Positions 33,889 to 47,512 of a stretch of DNA of 64,000 bases are shown in pieces. Both the position numbers and the translations under genes were made by a program. The notes under the pieces were generated by a model. It did no database searches, was not told where the DNA came from, and saw only the letters and a program-made list of their open reading frames with translations. The stretch covers positions 47,395,353 to 47,459,352 of the forward strand of contig CM060198.1 of the NCBI GenBank assembly GCA_030549335.1. Reading direction: 5' to 3'. The stretch is from Pontederia crassipes. Its lineage: Eukaryota > Streptophyta > Magnoliopsida > Commelinales > Pontederiaceae. Numbering within the stretch: the first letter of the stretch is position 1; the number at the start of each line of letters is the position of its first letter.

Positions 33889-35225
33889 TTCCTATATAAA
33901 GTTAAATTGTTATTTTTTTTGTTGCACTTTTCTCTTTATTTTCTACAGCGTACGAATTATGAATCTATGTAATTAAAAAAAAAACTAAAAGCTTTTAGAT
34001 CAACTTCTGAATAATGATGATCTCATTTCAATTTCTATCTTATCTTTCTAAATGAATTATAAGATCTCAAGTTTATAATTTCCTTGTAAATTTAATGTGT
34101 TATTTGGGTCTCCAATATCGATCATTGGCCTCAATAGATTGTTCACACAGCCTTAATCGCATTTCTTTCCTACTGTTCTCTACAACAATATTGATCCAAC
34201 TTTTATAACATACACAGCAAACATATTTAAAGTTGACACAACCTTGTTTCACTTAAAAAATAAAATAAAATATTTCGCAGGAGTATAATTTTGTATGTTT
34301 TTTCATTATTCAGATATGTGATCGATTTCGTTATATTGATAGTTAGCTAGTTGGTTCCAATTATTTTGATATATTTTTTTTCAGGTTGTTAAGATCCATG
34401 TACGTATGACATTTTTGAATAATGACATATGCCATGCAATTAATGAACCCATGAAAACAGATCAAAACAATGTATCACAACTTAAATTTCAGATTGATAA
34501 GTATATGTCATAAGTCCTTATCAATTCATATATTATAGAACATTTTTCCACCATGCAACGCTTATCGGCTCAAAAGAGATTCAAACCAAATCACATATAC
34601 AAGTGGTAATAAGTATAGTTAATTAATCGTTCGAACTTAATTTTCTACAGTTTTTTGTTTTCTTAAGCGAATAAATAGTATATTTAAAGCAAATAAATTT
34701 GATCTACAAATTCAAGAATCGCAAAGCGCAAACGGCAAACTTGCATATTTATGACATATATATTTTTATTATAGATCTCATAGTTCGTCCCTCACCGTCG
34801 GAATTGGAACATTTTTTTTATTTATAAAAGTAAATACTCTTGTTTTACACACGCTCTCTCGCTCGCGACACGACATACACGCACGCAGGCGCGGACACGC
34901 AGACACACACAAGCTTATAACATCAATAATTAAAAGCTCAACTAAAGTACACCTAGAAATCTTAATTAGGGTTCTTTTAATTTCACTCCCCAAAATTTGA
35001 GGCCACTCCAAAGTGAGCGACTATTTTATCATCCTCCACTTTCATTTTAATCTTAAATTGAATTCCATCCAAATGTTTTAGTCAAACATATTTTTAACCC
35101 TGATTGTTACTTTTGAATGACGTGTCATCTTCCTATTGCATCAGAACGTATAATATAATGTTAGATATGTATACTTTATTAGTTATTTCATGTGAAAATT
35201 GATTTTTATATAGAACAAATATTAT
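33889..35225. repeat. Array flank block downstream of B genes, copy 3 (first part)
   Basis: It aligns with 24777-25440 and 8505-9000; for example CCTCAATAGATTGTTCACACAGCC, TTTATAACAT and AAGTATATGTCA occur in the same order. No gene is seen. Confidence 0.7.
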
Positions 35226-35233
35226 CACACTAG

Positions 35234-37432
35234 TAGAGATGGACATTGGTGCCGGCAAAATCGGGTTGTCCCGGGCCGGGCGTTACTTTTTTTAATTTTT
35301 TTTACCTTTTTGGGTTGGAATTGGCTCCGGCAGTTCAGAATCCGAACCAAGTTGAATTTTTTTCTTGAGTTATTTTATTTAATTACTTCTAAATTATCAT
35401 GATTTTTTATATTTAATTTTAAATTACGAACTTCATTTTTTGGGTCTCTAAACTTTTATAATTTTTTCAATTTGATCATGGCGTTCAATTTCGTTGACTT
35501 CTTCGTTATTTTTTATTTTTTACATTTATGAAAAGTCCAATTAAAAAAATCATGATGGTTCAAGGATCCAAAAAATAAAGTTCGTAATTTGATGTTAGAT
35601 GTAAAAAATTATGATAATTTAGAAATGATTAGAGGAAATAATCAATCTTTTATTTGTTATTTTTTTATCTAAGAATATAAAGAAAAATGTGCCAAAATAA
35701 ATAGTGTAAGGTGTAAGAACTAAACTCATGACCTCCTTAATTAGTTTTATGTGTAGTAACCAATAATTCAAAGTAGAAGATTTGATAATGGACCACATTA
35801 AATATATTAAAGATGGTCGGATTTATTTTTTAATTATAAGTTTATATTAATATACCTGGTTAAAAATTTTCAAGATTTTGAGGGGACCGGGCCCATGGGT
35901 CCACCCCTGCCCTTTTACCATCTTCTTTTGCTTAATTCAAATTTAATTTAGTATAACTATATATTAATATATAAGTTTAACAAAAATTAAAAGTGGTTGT
36001 ATTAATTATTTCTCTTCATAAATTGTAGAAGGTTGAGGGATCAAAACTAATCATATTCTTTTTTTTCACTCATAATAATAATATATATAATATAAAATAA
36101 AATAATACATATAAAATAATAATAATAAGTCATGCCGGACCAGGCTCATGCTCGCCGTGTAGGATCCCAAAGGGCACTAAGAGGAGGGGGGTGAATTTGT
36201 ATTCAATTCGAAAATGCTGATTTCACAAAAATTATTGCGAAAGTTTAAAATCGGTTCTTAAAAACCTTTTAGATTAATGCAATTCAGATCACATCAAATT
36301 CAATATGAGAGAGAGGGAGAGAAAAACAAACACAAAGTTGCACGGATGGTTGTTAACGAGGTTCGGCCACACCTTGACCTACGTTCTTACTCCGACTTCT
36401 TGACTTCGACACCGTTGGAGATTCTACTAGAACTCTTCCTTATTTTCAAATGGGGCAAGGAAGAACGCCCTTTATATCAACCACTTTTTTTCACTTCGAG
36501 AGACAAGACAACCTCTCCTCCAATAAAACTAATTTATTTCTCTCGCTTAAGATGGAAGATTTTGAGCCTCTTTTACACAGGAGTTCTCTCAATATTTTTC
36601 TAGATAAAATGCTTCTCTCTTTTATAATGCTAAGCTCACAAGAGGAAAAGGGAGAAAGAAGAGAAAAATTGAAATAAAAACTTCAATGAATGATCTCCTT
36701 TTGATAACTTGAAGTTTTTCTTCAAGACTTGGATGGATGCTTTTCCTTCTGATTTTGACACTCTTTTTATAGGCTTCAGCAAGTGAGAAAGTCATCCAAA
36801 AATTATTTCACACTTTTCTGCTTCAAATTTGATTGTTACTGTTCATTTGACTCGGAGATCAGTCGACCGCACATATGGACCGGTTCACCAGTACATTTTC
36901 TTTATGAAAAATATGATCATTGGTGAATTCTGCAGTCCGGTCGACCTGTGTTCTTGACCAATCGACTAGTACAGTCTCGACATTCTGCTTGTTGAAATTA
37001 GACATTTTCTGCACTGACCGGTCGACCTATGTTCTGGACCAGTTGACCTGCATTCCAGATCGGTCAACCAGTGTTCCAGACCGGTCGATCTGTGTTCCAG
37101 CTTAGGTCAACCACCTTACATTATTTTAAGCATAACTTTTTGCACAGTTACTAAGATAATATTTGATTCTATGGAAAGTTAACATAATTCTCTACAATTT
37201 TAATATTTATAATTAATCCAAAATCTAATAAGATCATAGTTAATTATTTAATCAAAGTGTAGTGCATAAAGTTATCCCTATTTCTTTAAGCTTTTCCAAC
37301 ATTTTAACTTTAATCTTTCGAGATTTGTATCATTAAAATATAATTTTATATGTCATTAAAACTTAAATCCAACACGCCGAGCCCGTGCCGGGCCGGGCTG
37401 AGCCGTGCGGCCCTAACGAATGTCCATCTCTA
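35234..37432. mobile_element. Non-autonomous hAT element split by a solo LTR
   Basis: The ends are a perfect 14-bp inverted repeat (TAGAGATGGACATT). The 8-bp flanks are CACACTAG (35226-35233) and CACACTTC (37433-37440), six of eight equal, so the duplication has decayed or the call is slightly off. GC-rich subterminal DNA (CCGGGCCGGG at the left, GTGCCGGGCCGGGC at the right) surrounds an AT-rich centre. No transposase frame is seen. Bases 36158-37374 are a later insertion. Confidence 0.82.
36158..37374. mobile_element. Solo LTR inside the hAT, 1217 bp, TSD CGCCG
   Basis: It begins TGTAGGATCCCAAAGGGCAC and ends AAATCCAACA, with a perfect 5-bp duplication CGCCG (36153-36157, 37375-37379). The start (GATCCC, CACTAAGAGG, GGGGGGTGAATT) is typical of plant copia LTRs. 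It holds about six GGTCGACC-type motifs (36855-37110). Frames inside are not genes. Confidence 0.9.
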
Positions 37433-37440
37433 CACACTTC

Positions 37441-38800
37441 TTTTTTTATCTAATTGCATGAATTATATTTTGAACCAATAATGATCCCTCTTGATGATCT
37501 AAGGTTATCTAAGTTTTATATTTATTTTATTTTATGTATAATAGCAACAAGATTGATCTTATTATATTTCTTCACTATTTCTTATTAGGTGGATGGATAC
37601 AATTGGACTACTACACTAATTGAATTTATTTTGGAAGCAAAAAAAGAAGTGAAAAGTATTTGAACTCAGAGATTTGTTCATTGTAAACTTGTATGCTAAT
37701 GAACTATTTATCATTTTATTGAGTTGATCGTGATTATGTGATTTTAATAATATTATTGCAATTTATTTTCTTATCATACACTAATTTAAGAGTGATTAGA
37801 AGTTTTATAATTTTCAAATTTAAATATTTCAAATAAGTAGTAATCTACTATTAGAATTATATTCACTAAATTTGTTATATATAATTAAGCTATTCCTTGG
37901 GCAAAAGTGAATTTTCATGATTATTTCAATAAAAATCCAATAATTTATTATTATTTTGTATGTTTCACGATAGTTCTCTATTTTGTTTATCTTAGACTTT
38001 CCAATCCACTGAGGACGTGTGGTACAAAGGGGGACAGAAGTGAAAAGATAATGGTGCTTTGGGAGTTGGAGGAAGCTTTATAGATTGAAGTTAGAATCAG
38101 GTAGAATAATAAGAGACATAAAGTGAATATAATACAAAATACTAAAAAGAAAAAAAGGATAGAATTGTCAATTTAGAGTGACATAATTAAATTTTTTAGA
38201 AGTGACATTAAAGACATTCTTATTTTTATTTAAAAAAAGTAACTTGTTAATGCTAAAACCAAGACATATTTATTTTTACGTAAATACTCTTAATAAATCC
38301 TAATTTACTTACAGAAAAAATGATAGGAGGTAATTTATAGTTTTAACTCTATTAGATTAAGGACCTCGTATATGATATACCTACACGTATAAAGATACAT
38401 AAATTGGATTCACCGTAAAAAGCAAGATAAATAAGTAGTAAATTATAATCAATGATCAATTTTTTTTTTTTTTTTGCAATTTTATTAACAAGGAGATACT
38501 AGTAATACAATGATGAACGTAGACATTAAAAAAAAAACAAATTAACATGCTATGGGGGTATGGGTGAAAGTAATCGCTATAACTAATGAAGTAGCTAGAG
38601 ATGTGACGGATGATTAGTGTGGAATGTGCTGGGTTAATGAGTTGTAATTTTTATGAGCATTGCGGCAGGAGAGAAGTATGTGTTTCAAAGTCAGAATATC
38701 ATTTTCATGGAAGATGCAAATGAACCGAGCTAAGAGACAAACAAAGATAGTCATGAAAATTTATTGGATAACCAAGGAAGTCGCAATGCGGTCAAAATGA
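37441..38800. repeat. Array flank copy 3 (second part), empty CACTA site
   Basis: AT-rich DNA without a gene. The part at 38280-38446 matches 25500-25658 (GGACCTCGTA, ATACATAAAT). At about 38446 the sequence runs straight on (GATAAATAAGTAGTAAATT) where copies 1 and 2 carry a CACTA end. The part 38470-38690 matches 27118-27300. Confidence 0.7.
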
Positions 38801-38804
38801 TAAA

Positions 38805-41289
38805 CGTAACGTACACTTCGCAATTTTATCAAGAGTAATATAATAATTTTATAATTCAATTAGAGTGTTTGATGAATTGAAGAAAAATTAAATCTTATTG
38901 AAAATAGGAATTATAATTAAATTGAAAATAAGAATTTCAATTGGATTTGATATTCAAAAGAAAGGCTAATGGACATAGGATTCCTAAATAGGAAATGATT
39001 AAAAGTGCGGATGATTTCGAAGTCCCGACAGAGGAGAACAAGATATAAATGGTAGCCGAAAGTTTCTAAACGTCAATAGGGAGGAATCTTCGACCAAAGT
39101 TGCGATGTCCTTGCAGTCCATAAACAACAGGAACATAGTTAGTTTTTTAATTTCTTCGCGACATGGAACCTTGAACTCTTTTCTGTTATACAGAGATTAT
39201 CTTGATATATTGTTAGCATCGGTTGGATATCGTATGACATAGATAGGATGATTGGAATGTCGCTTCGAAATGTGACAGTGGCAGAACTCGGCCAGGATTC
39301 TGTGAAGTTGGATCAATTAAATCGGATCGGATTTCGGCTTACCCGACTCGGGTTTGAAGGCCCATTGATAATAAATTGAAACCGAGTCGATCCGGCCCGA
39401 ATTCCACACAATGGCCTGAGTTATGACACAGAGATGAGAAAATTGGATTGTTGGACCGGATTTTGACTTGCTCACCTCGGGTTCCATTGATAGTAATGAA
39501 TGAACGAAAAGCCAATAGGATTTGGATCGGATTTCATGAAGAAGATGTTATCGGATTGGATAGAACCGACTCAGCCTGGATTTCAAAGGACCCGGCCTGT
39601 ATTCTACTGAAGATGAAAATTGTGAGGTGAACTAACGCAGTCCAGCCTGGGTTTCATCTCTCTCAGCCCGGGTTGATCTAATTGGAGTCGGTTTGCACAC
39701 TGGATGAACCAGCCTGAGTTTCACCTCACCCGTTTTGAGTATAGTTCAAGAAAATGATGTTAATGAGTTATTGATTATAATTAATTAAGATAAAAATTAT
39801 ATTGATGATTCCTGACATAAAAGTATCATAATTGACCATTGATTATTGATTGTTGATGAAGTTATTGACATGATAATAATTTAGCATAAACCAATATATA
39901 GATTGATTGTTAAATGACTATTGATAATTGACTTATTGATAAGATTGAATTATGGGCATAATGACACTTCATCACATATTGATTATCGAAAATTGATAAT
40001 GGAGAATTAGAATCGATGAAAATCGGTTGTGGACGACAGGTGTATTGATTTATTTACTGACACCTAATTGAGATAGTATGGTCGAGCTGATCCCATGATA
40101 GAACCCCAAATTGAAAAGGTGCATAAATTGATAAAGATAGACGTCATAAATAAACAAGATAAAAGACAAAAATTGTGAGTATTCATACTTTGCGTATTAC
40201 GACCTTTATGGTTGATTGGCCCCAAGCAACGTGATGTTTCCTTAATAAATGAGAGCTCTCGACATGACCATATGGTTAGTATGATAACTCATAAGATTAA
40301 ATGGATAATTGAACAATTGTATTATGACATTTATGGCATTGACAATTGTATTGCAAATCCTAATGGTTAAAGAATAAATAATAGATAATTAATTGATTGA
40401 CAATCGTATTGTGACATTGATAGTATTGACGATTGTATTGTAAATTAATTAATTGACAATCGTATTGTGACATTTATGGTATTGACGATTATATTGCACC
40501 CTTTGCAGTTGAAGAAAATGTAATTGACTAATTAACAATCGTATGGTAACCGTTATGGTATGAACAATTCTATTGCAACCGATATGGTTGATGAATAAGT
40601 GAATTGTGCCTTAGTGGTTGATGGATAGTTGATTTCGCCCTAATGTCTGATGGGTAGTAGATCGCGATCTTTGTGCCAGATCGATAGTTGATTGATAATT
40701 GCTAAATAGGGCCTCCACTTTGGCCAATTGGATAATTGATTAACGATAATTGATAATTGAAATGATTGATATTAATTGATTATCATTAAGTTAATGGTAT
40801 GAATAATTGATCAATTATTTATTGTTAATAGATAATTGTTATAGCATAAATTGTTTATCGTTAATCATGACCTTGTTTATAGATTATTGATTGTGCGTAG
40901 AATTGGATAGTTATTATTGACATCGATTAATGGTTCATATAAATATGATTATGGGTGACCCTACGTACTAAGTTATCTCATTGGGCTTTGCCCCTATATT
41001 TGGATCCATACTGGTGATGGGATGACGATGGTGAGATGGTTGGTGGCTCCTCTGACGAGTAACATGCACATGGATATAAGGTACATTATTGTATAGATGT
41101 AGGGTCCATGAACCCACATGTTATTAGATATTGTATAAATAGCTTCCGCATATTGTGAAGTTTATTATAAATGAGTTTTTTGCTTATGTAAGCCAGTGTA
41201 TTAACTGGTTAAAGTCAAGATATATAATTGAGTGACGTCGTCAAAATATCCTTCTGGGCAAGCAAAAGAAAAAATCTTGAGACGTTACA
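38805..41289 (+). mobile_element. Solo LTR, first of an inverted pair
   Basis: About 2.5 kb running from CGTAACGTACACTTCG to TGAGACGTTACA, flanked by ATAAA (38800-38804) and ATACA (41290-41294), four of five equal. It is matched along its length, in reverse, by 41324-45880. There is no open frame of note. It is rich in AATTGATAATTG-type repeats. Confidence 0.7.
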
Positions 41290-42056
41290 ATACACGGTAG
41301 TAAATGCATAAGTCGCTCAAGTAGTAACGTCCCGAGTTTTTTTTTCCTTTTGTTTGTTTAGAAGACTATCTCGGTGACGCCACTCAATTTTATGACTTAA
41401 CTATGATTAGTCAATATGCTGATTTATAATAATGGAAGACTTAATTTATAATAATTTATACAACATGCAAAAATCATTTATACAATATCCAATAACCTAT
41501 GGGTTGTGACTCACATTTATATCATGATGGACTACATATCCATGTGCATATCACCCGTCAGAGGAGCCACCATCTCACCATCGCTATCACGATCACCTGT
41601 ATAGATCTAAGTACAGAGGCAAAGCCCAATGAGATAACTTAGTACATAGAGTCACCCATTAAAGTAAGCAATATGAACCATGGACAATATTAACATTCAT
41701 AGTATCAATAAACAATTATCAATAATAATATATGATTGATCAGGATAGATAATATTTGACAATAATCAATAAATCATAAATAATTCGATCAATCATAGTA
41801 ATTATCCATTTCATCAATTACTGATGACCAATATACATTCAATTCAATTCAACTATCTTAAATCAAGTATCAATTGGTCAGTCAATGAAGGCCACAATTC
41901 AACAATCAATAATTCAATTAATGATTATCAATTTCTAATTGGCCAAAGGTCGGTAAAGGTCACAATAATAATTATCAATTTATTTATCTGACATAAAGGC
42001 CGTAATTTATTATCCATCAGCCATAAAGACGCAATTCGATTATCCATCAGCTACAA

Positions 42057-42708
42057 TAGGGATGAACAAAAATATTTGATTAACTGAACCAACCAATTAA
42101 TCGACCAATCCATTATCAGTTTAATCGAACCGAATTATCCAATTTGATTTATGTTAGTTTAATGGATAATGATTTTGTTAACCGAACACAAATAGTTCGA
42201 TTCGGTGAATTAATTAACCAAAAAATAAAATAATATTTTTTATTATATATTTTTATAATAAATTTCATATATTATACATATTTCTTGATACATTTTTGCA
42301 CTCTTTTATCAACACATATCTATATATTTCTTTATACATTTGATTCTTCTCTTTTTAATGTTTGTTACATGGTCTATGTTTAAAAATAATTTTATATCCA
42401 TTCATTTGCTAAATGTTATAATTGATTTATATTCAAATTTAGTATCAAACTTTTGACTGGACATATATTATATATTTTATTTATGTATTTTAAACCCAAA
42501 AAGAATAAAATTACTTATTTTGAAAAAAATATTTTTTCTTTGGATAATTCGGTGAATTAATCCAACCGAACCAAAATTTTTAGTCAATTAATCGAACCGA
42601 ACCAAAAATTTTGGACCGAATAACGGATAAAAAGTTTTAGCACAATTCGGATAATTACCTGATCTAATTGGATGATTAATTATCCGAGCCGACTTATGCT
42701 CACCCTTA
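42057..42708. mobile_element. Non-autonomous hAT element, 652 bp
   Basis: The ends TAGGGATGAACA and (complement) TAAGGGTGAGCA are imperfect inverted repeats. The 8-bp flanks AGCTACAA (42049-42056) and AGCTGCAA (42709-42716) agree in seven of eight. The sequence is AT-rich with repeated CGAACCGAA/CGGTTCGG-like words near both ends. No coding sequence. Confidence 0.82.
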
Positions 42709-44109
42709 AGCTGCAAGGGCAAAATCAACAGTTCATCATCCATTAGGACGAAATTAATTATCCATCAACCACTATAGTGCAATTCTATTGTCAATTCAAC
42801 TATCAATTCGATCTTCGGAGTTATAATTAATCATTTCGGCCGCAATATGAGAGCTCTAAATTATTAAGGGATATCATGCCATTTCATGCCAATCAATAAG
42901 TTTGGGTATGATGGAGCAGTCATAGTTTTTATGCTATCTGTTCAATTCAACTCAATTATTCATCAGCTTGAAGGTGCAATTAGTCTAAAGGCCCTATCTA
43001 TCACAGTAGCAATAAGTAAATATTGGTCCAACAATTTTCAACTTTTATTTCAATTACCTAAGATGACTATCTTTAATAATTTATCTTAGGTTAAACATGG
43101 CCGATAAAAAAATTAATGGATCAATATTACAATCAATAATCTAATCATATATGATGATAATCAATCGGACATGATAATAATTTGATCAGAATCAATAAAT
43201 AACAATGTCAATAGTCTAATACAATAATCAACCAAAAGGTTAGGTGATAATAATAGGTTCAGATACAATGATAATATGATCACATATGATTCGGGTCAAA
43301 CAAGAATGATATTAATATGCTCTGATATGATAGCAATATGATCAAGTATCACGATAATATAATCAAGGTCAAACAATATCGATAACCATACATTTAAATA
43401 TTCAAAATATACTTTTGACCCTTTGGAATCCGATCCGCGTCATGGGGAACCCGGACTGTGTTCCATAAATCATCTCTCCCGAACCAATTTTCCATACCAT
43501 CACTTAGATGACGCGCAATTAATCTCAATAATTCAATCTATCAATTTATGTTAATTAACAATAGGCCGTTAATCCGTAATCAATTATCATCTATAAATTC
43601 TTAATTATTGATTAACACCAATCAATATAATAAGCATAATCAATAAGAGGACTAATACAAATGCATGGTCGAGAACAATCAATCACAAAATGACTTGTGT
43701 CAGTTAAAACATGGACCATGTTCCCAATACCATTTTTCCACCTCGGCTGAATGAAACCTGGGTCGGGTGTAATGCAAACTCGGGCTAGGTTGATCGATTC
43801 ACATTCCTATTTGTGTGCATGGTCAACATGGGCCGTGTTGCTAAGAACCCCGACCGCGTCGTCGTGAGCGCGGTCCGCGTCCAATGCAGATTCAGTTAGG
43901 GTTTTATGGAACCCAAGTCATGTCAATAATAACTCGGGTCGTGTTTGGCTGAACTCGATCTGTGTTGAACAGAGCCCGGGCCAGGTTCTATCGTCGTTGT
44001 GAAGTTGTGTTTCTAACACAACTTCTAGTCATTCTATTCATGTCATAAGATATTCAATCGATGCAAATAATATATCAATGTGTATAACGTAAAAGAATCC
44101 AAGAGTTCA

Positions 44110-44989
44110 TGTAATGACCTGAGGTCTAAGGACCAAGATGGTTTGATGAATAGTCCCACATAAGAAAAATACGGAAGTGGTCATGGACTTATATGTAGCT
44201 TCTCCCTTTACCTATCAAGACGCGTTTTAAATTCGTGCGGGCCAATGGCCCAAAGCGAATAATATCTTGATTGGGCTGGGGGTATTACAGAATGGTATCA
44301 GAGCCAACCTTGCGTGCTCACTTAAACCATGTGGGAAACACGGGCCATGAGCCAACATGGGCCACGAGCTAATACGGACCCCCGCTTAACGAGGACGTTG
44401 AACCCTTTATGGGGGAAAGATTGTAACGACCTGAGGTCTAAGGACTAAGATAATTTGATGAATAGTCCCACATGGGCAAAATATGGAGATGGTCATGGGC
44501 TTATATGTAGCTTCTCTCTTTACTTATCAAGACACGTTTTAAATTCGTGCGGGCCGAGAGCTCAAAGCAAACAATATCTTGATTGGGCCGGGGGGGTTAC
44601 AGAATATTGTAACGACATGAGGTCTAAGGACCAAGATGGTTTGATGAATAGTGTAACACTCCCGGCCCAATCAAGATATTGTTCGTTTTGAGCTTTCAGC
44701 CCGCACGAATTTAAAACACATCTTGATAGGTAAAGGGGGATGCAACTTATAAGCCCATGACCTCCTCTGTTTTTTGTCCATGTGGGACCAATCTTCTCCC
44801 CTTTGGTCCTTTCACCTTGGGGCCTTACAATCACCCCCCTTAAGGGACTCAACTTCCTCGTTGAGTGGCCCGTGGGCCGGGTTCAAAGACGCATTTTAAA
44901 TTCGTGCGGGCCTAAGGCCCAAAGCGAATAATATCTTGACGGAGCTAAGGGGATGTTACAATATCTTGATTGGGTCAGGGGGTGTTACA
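44110..44989. mobile_element. TRIM cluster: tandem and nested miniature LTR elements
   Basis: LTR copies of 180 bases lie at 44110-44289 and 44422-44601 (TGTAAnGACCTGAGGTCTAAG...TTACA). Between them are a primer-binding site TGGTATCAGAGCC (44293-44305) and a polypurine tract GGGGGAAAGAT (44411-44421). A third LTR starts at 44608 and is interrupted at about 44651 by a reverse-oriented copy (LTR 44652-44827, its polypurine tract beside it). The remainder of a forward LTR ends at 44989. The whole is flanked by a perfect 5-bp duplication GTTCA (44105-44109, 44990-44994). It encodes no protein, as expected of TRIMs. Confidence 0.9.
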
Positions 44990-45885
44990 GTTCATGTCGT
45001 GGAAAATCGATGCCACGAGAATCCTCTACGTACCTTAAGTTGGTTGAAAAATCAACTATATTCATGTTGCCTGTGGATTGCACGGACGTCGCGATTTTGG
45101 CTGACGATTACTCCATATTGACGTACAGAAACCTTCAGCTATCACTTGAATTTTGTTCATCTCTATTAGAGTTTCGAAATGATATATCATCCGCGCTCTC
45201 AAGTGTCTCGATTTGTGAGAAAATGAAGGGGAAAGAGAGGCTCGTGATGCAAAATTTTATGGAGGCAAATAATGACTCATAACCACCCTTTATGCCGTAT
45301 TTATAGTTTTTAACTATGATTTTTTAATCTTGTTGGGCCTTAGACTACTTCTCTATCAATCATAATCATCCATCATTAATTACCCTCTCTTAAATATTCA
45401 TATTTAATTAAATATGAATTTAGCTAATTATTTATAACCATGCTTATCAAAATTCATCTATAATCAAATTCTTTTTTGTCCTTTCCATAATTTTTCTTAG
45501 TCAAACTCTATCTCTATCTTTTATCAATAACTTTTGTTAATCGAACTATACCTTTATTTTATCCTTCTTTTCTCTAAATTCCATCAAATTTTAGAATTAT
45601 TTAATTTCATAATATTTTTTATCTAATTTTTGAATTAAAATAATAATAAATATTATTTTAATGGCCGTAATATTTTAAAGCCATCAAACTCTCAATCCTT
45701 TCCTATTGAGTCCTAAGTCCATAGACTTTCTTTTGGATCTCAAATTCAATTGAAATCCTTAATATCAATCTAATTATAATTCCTATTCTCAATATGGCTT
45801 AATTTTCCTTCAATCCATCAAACACTCTAATTGAATTATAAAATTACTATATTACCCTTGATAAAAACGTGGAGTGTTATAAGTA

Positions 45886-47130
45886 AAAAAGTGAATTAAT
45901 AGAGTATCATTTTCACGAGAACAGATAATAACTAAAATTTTATTTTAATTTTGTTTATTGAGAAATTAAGAAATGTTTTGATTTTAAATGCGAATAAAAT
46001 AATGAAAAGAAAATAAAGTGAATGATCATATGAAGAAATAATGATTTGATGGTTAGAGCACCTAGCTATCGTCACTAAAATACTCTGAGTTTTCTCAACT
46101 TAGAATTAATTCAATCAATAATAAAACTCAATTCCCAAAATTTAGTTAACCAATATTTTAAAATTAACCATTTTCTTAAAAATAATTAGAATAAATTAAT
46201 TACTTCAGTTTTTATCTTATCTAATTTAAGATGCATTCAAATGGAAGTAAGATTAAGGATTTTTTTAAGACACCTTAGTGACTTGACAAATTAGTATATT
46301 TTGATTTATATAATTGTGGCATGTAATAAATAGAATCAATTTAGAAACTATTATGAAAATAATTACTTCTTCTCATATAGCAATTAACTCATAAAGCAAA
46401 TAATCAAAAGAAGCATTAAGCACAAAATTTCATATTAAAGATTCAAATTAAACTAATATTAAGAAAGATTTCAAAATACAAAGAGGATTCAACTAAGATT
46501 ACCCTAATGGAAAAATAAATCTAATAAAACTAACATAAAATCTACTATTAATTGTTTGAAAAAAAAAAAGAACTCCTACATAGGCTATGCACATCTCTCT
46601 CAAGCTTTTGACAAAGTTTCCCTATTGTTCTTACACTTCTCATCTTTATAGCCTTCAAGTAATGCTCCAGGATGATCTTTGGCCTCTCTTTTATAAATTT
46701 TTCGTTTTCCAGGGGAAAAATCAAAATTTTATCCAAAAAGGGATAGAACTTGCTTTGTAACCATCCAACAGACTGCCTCACGATCATGACATAATTCGTC
46801 ACGGCCTTGAATTTGCAATCCACTCTCCTAGAACGGTCGTGATCTTTTGGAAAAGTCGTTATAGAGCTTAGGTCTAGCGCTTGCTATGGGCACGACCGTG
46901 ACATGCATTTGGCATGGTCATGATAGTATGTATTCAGGCCTTTGCGCGCAGTGACGACATGGCCACGACAGTGATGGGCAGAGGCCGTGTAATTGTGACT
47001 TGTTTTCAACCATTTTTTACTGTTTTGATTTTCTACAATAAAATTATTCATACTTAAGTAGAAATTAAATCTAAAGATAATTTTAAGAAAATAGATCAAT
47101 TCTCTCTTTTCTTAACCAAAAAAATTCTAA
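45886..47130. other. Intergenic, possible LTR-derived DNA
   Basis: 45900-46550 is AT-rich with no feature seen. 46550-47000 is less AT-rich with repeated CACGAC/GTCGTG words, in the style of some plant LTRs, but I found no ends. The minus-strand frames here do not resemble proteins I know. Confidence 0.3.
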
Positions 47131-47512
47131 AATACAAATTCAATGACCTAAAATAATGCATGATTTTTCGTGTATGATATTGACACTGAGGTGATAATTT
47201 ATTAGGCTAATGTGAACGAAGAATTGGATAGCAGTAGCCGTAGCACATCCCAAACATCTCGTGAAATTGATAGTTAGAAACTTGCTAAAAGAGGATAGCA
47301 CATGCAGGAAGATGAGAGGAAGGACCATGGTAAACGATTGACTTGGAAAATGCCAGTTTGAAAAGCAAAATGCAATGACAAAATGAAATGAGCCACTAGT
47401 TGAGGTAGAGTGAATATTTATAGATGCAGCTTGAGCAAGATGGGCAGCGGGAGGAAAAAATGCCATTGCAATAGTTTGATGTTGTTGAATACTAATTTCA
47501 AGACTTAATAAT

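Larger units (their letters stand above)
41324..45880 (-). mobile_element. Solo LTR, second of an inverted pair, with nested insertions
   Basis: This is the reverse-oriented relative of 38805-41289. Its beginning (GTAACGTCCCGAG) and end (TTACCCTTGATAAAAACG, GTGTTAT) mirror the other copy. The 5-bp flanks are AAGTA on both sides (41319-41323, 45881-45885). It is longer because a hAT (42057-42708) and a TRIM cluster (44110-44989) lie inside it. No coding sequence is seen. Confidence 0.72.

Noticed and set aside
36277..36677. Frames of 108 and 75 codons
   Set aside because: They lie inside the solo LTR and show no protein features.
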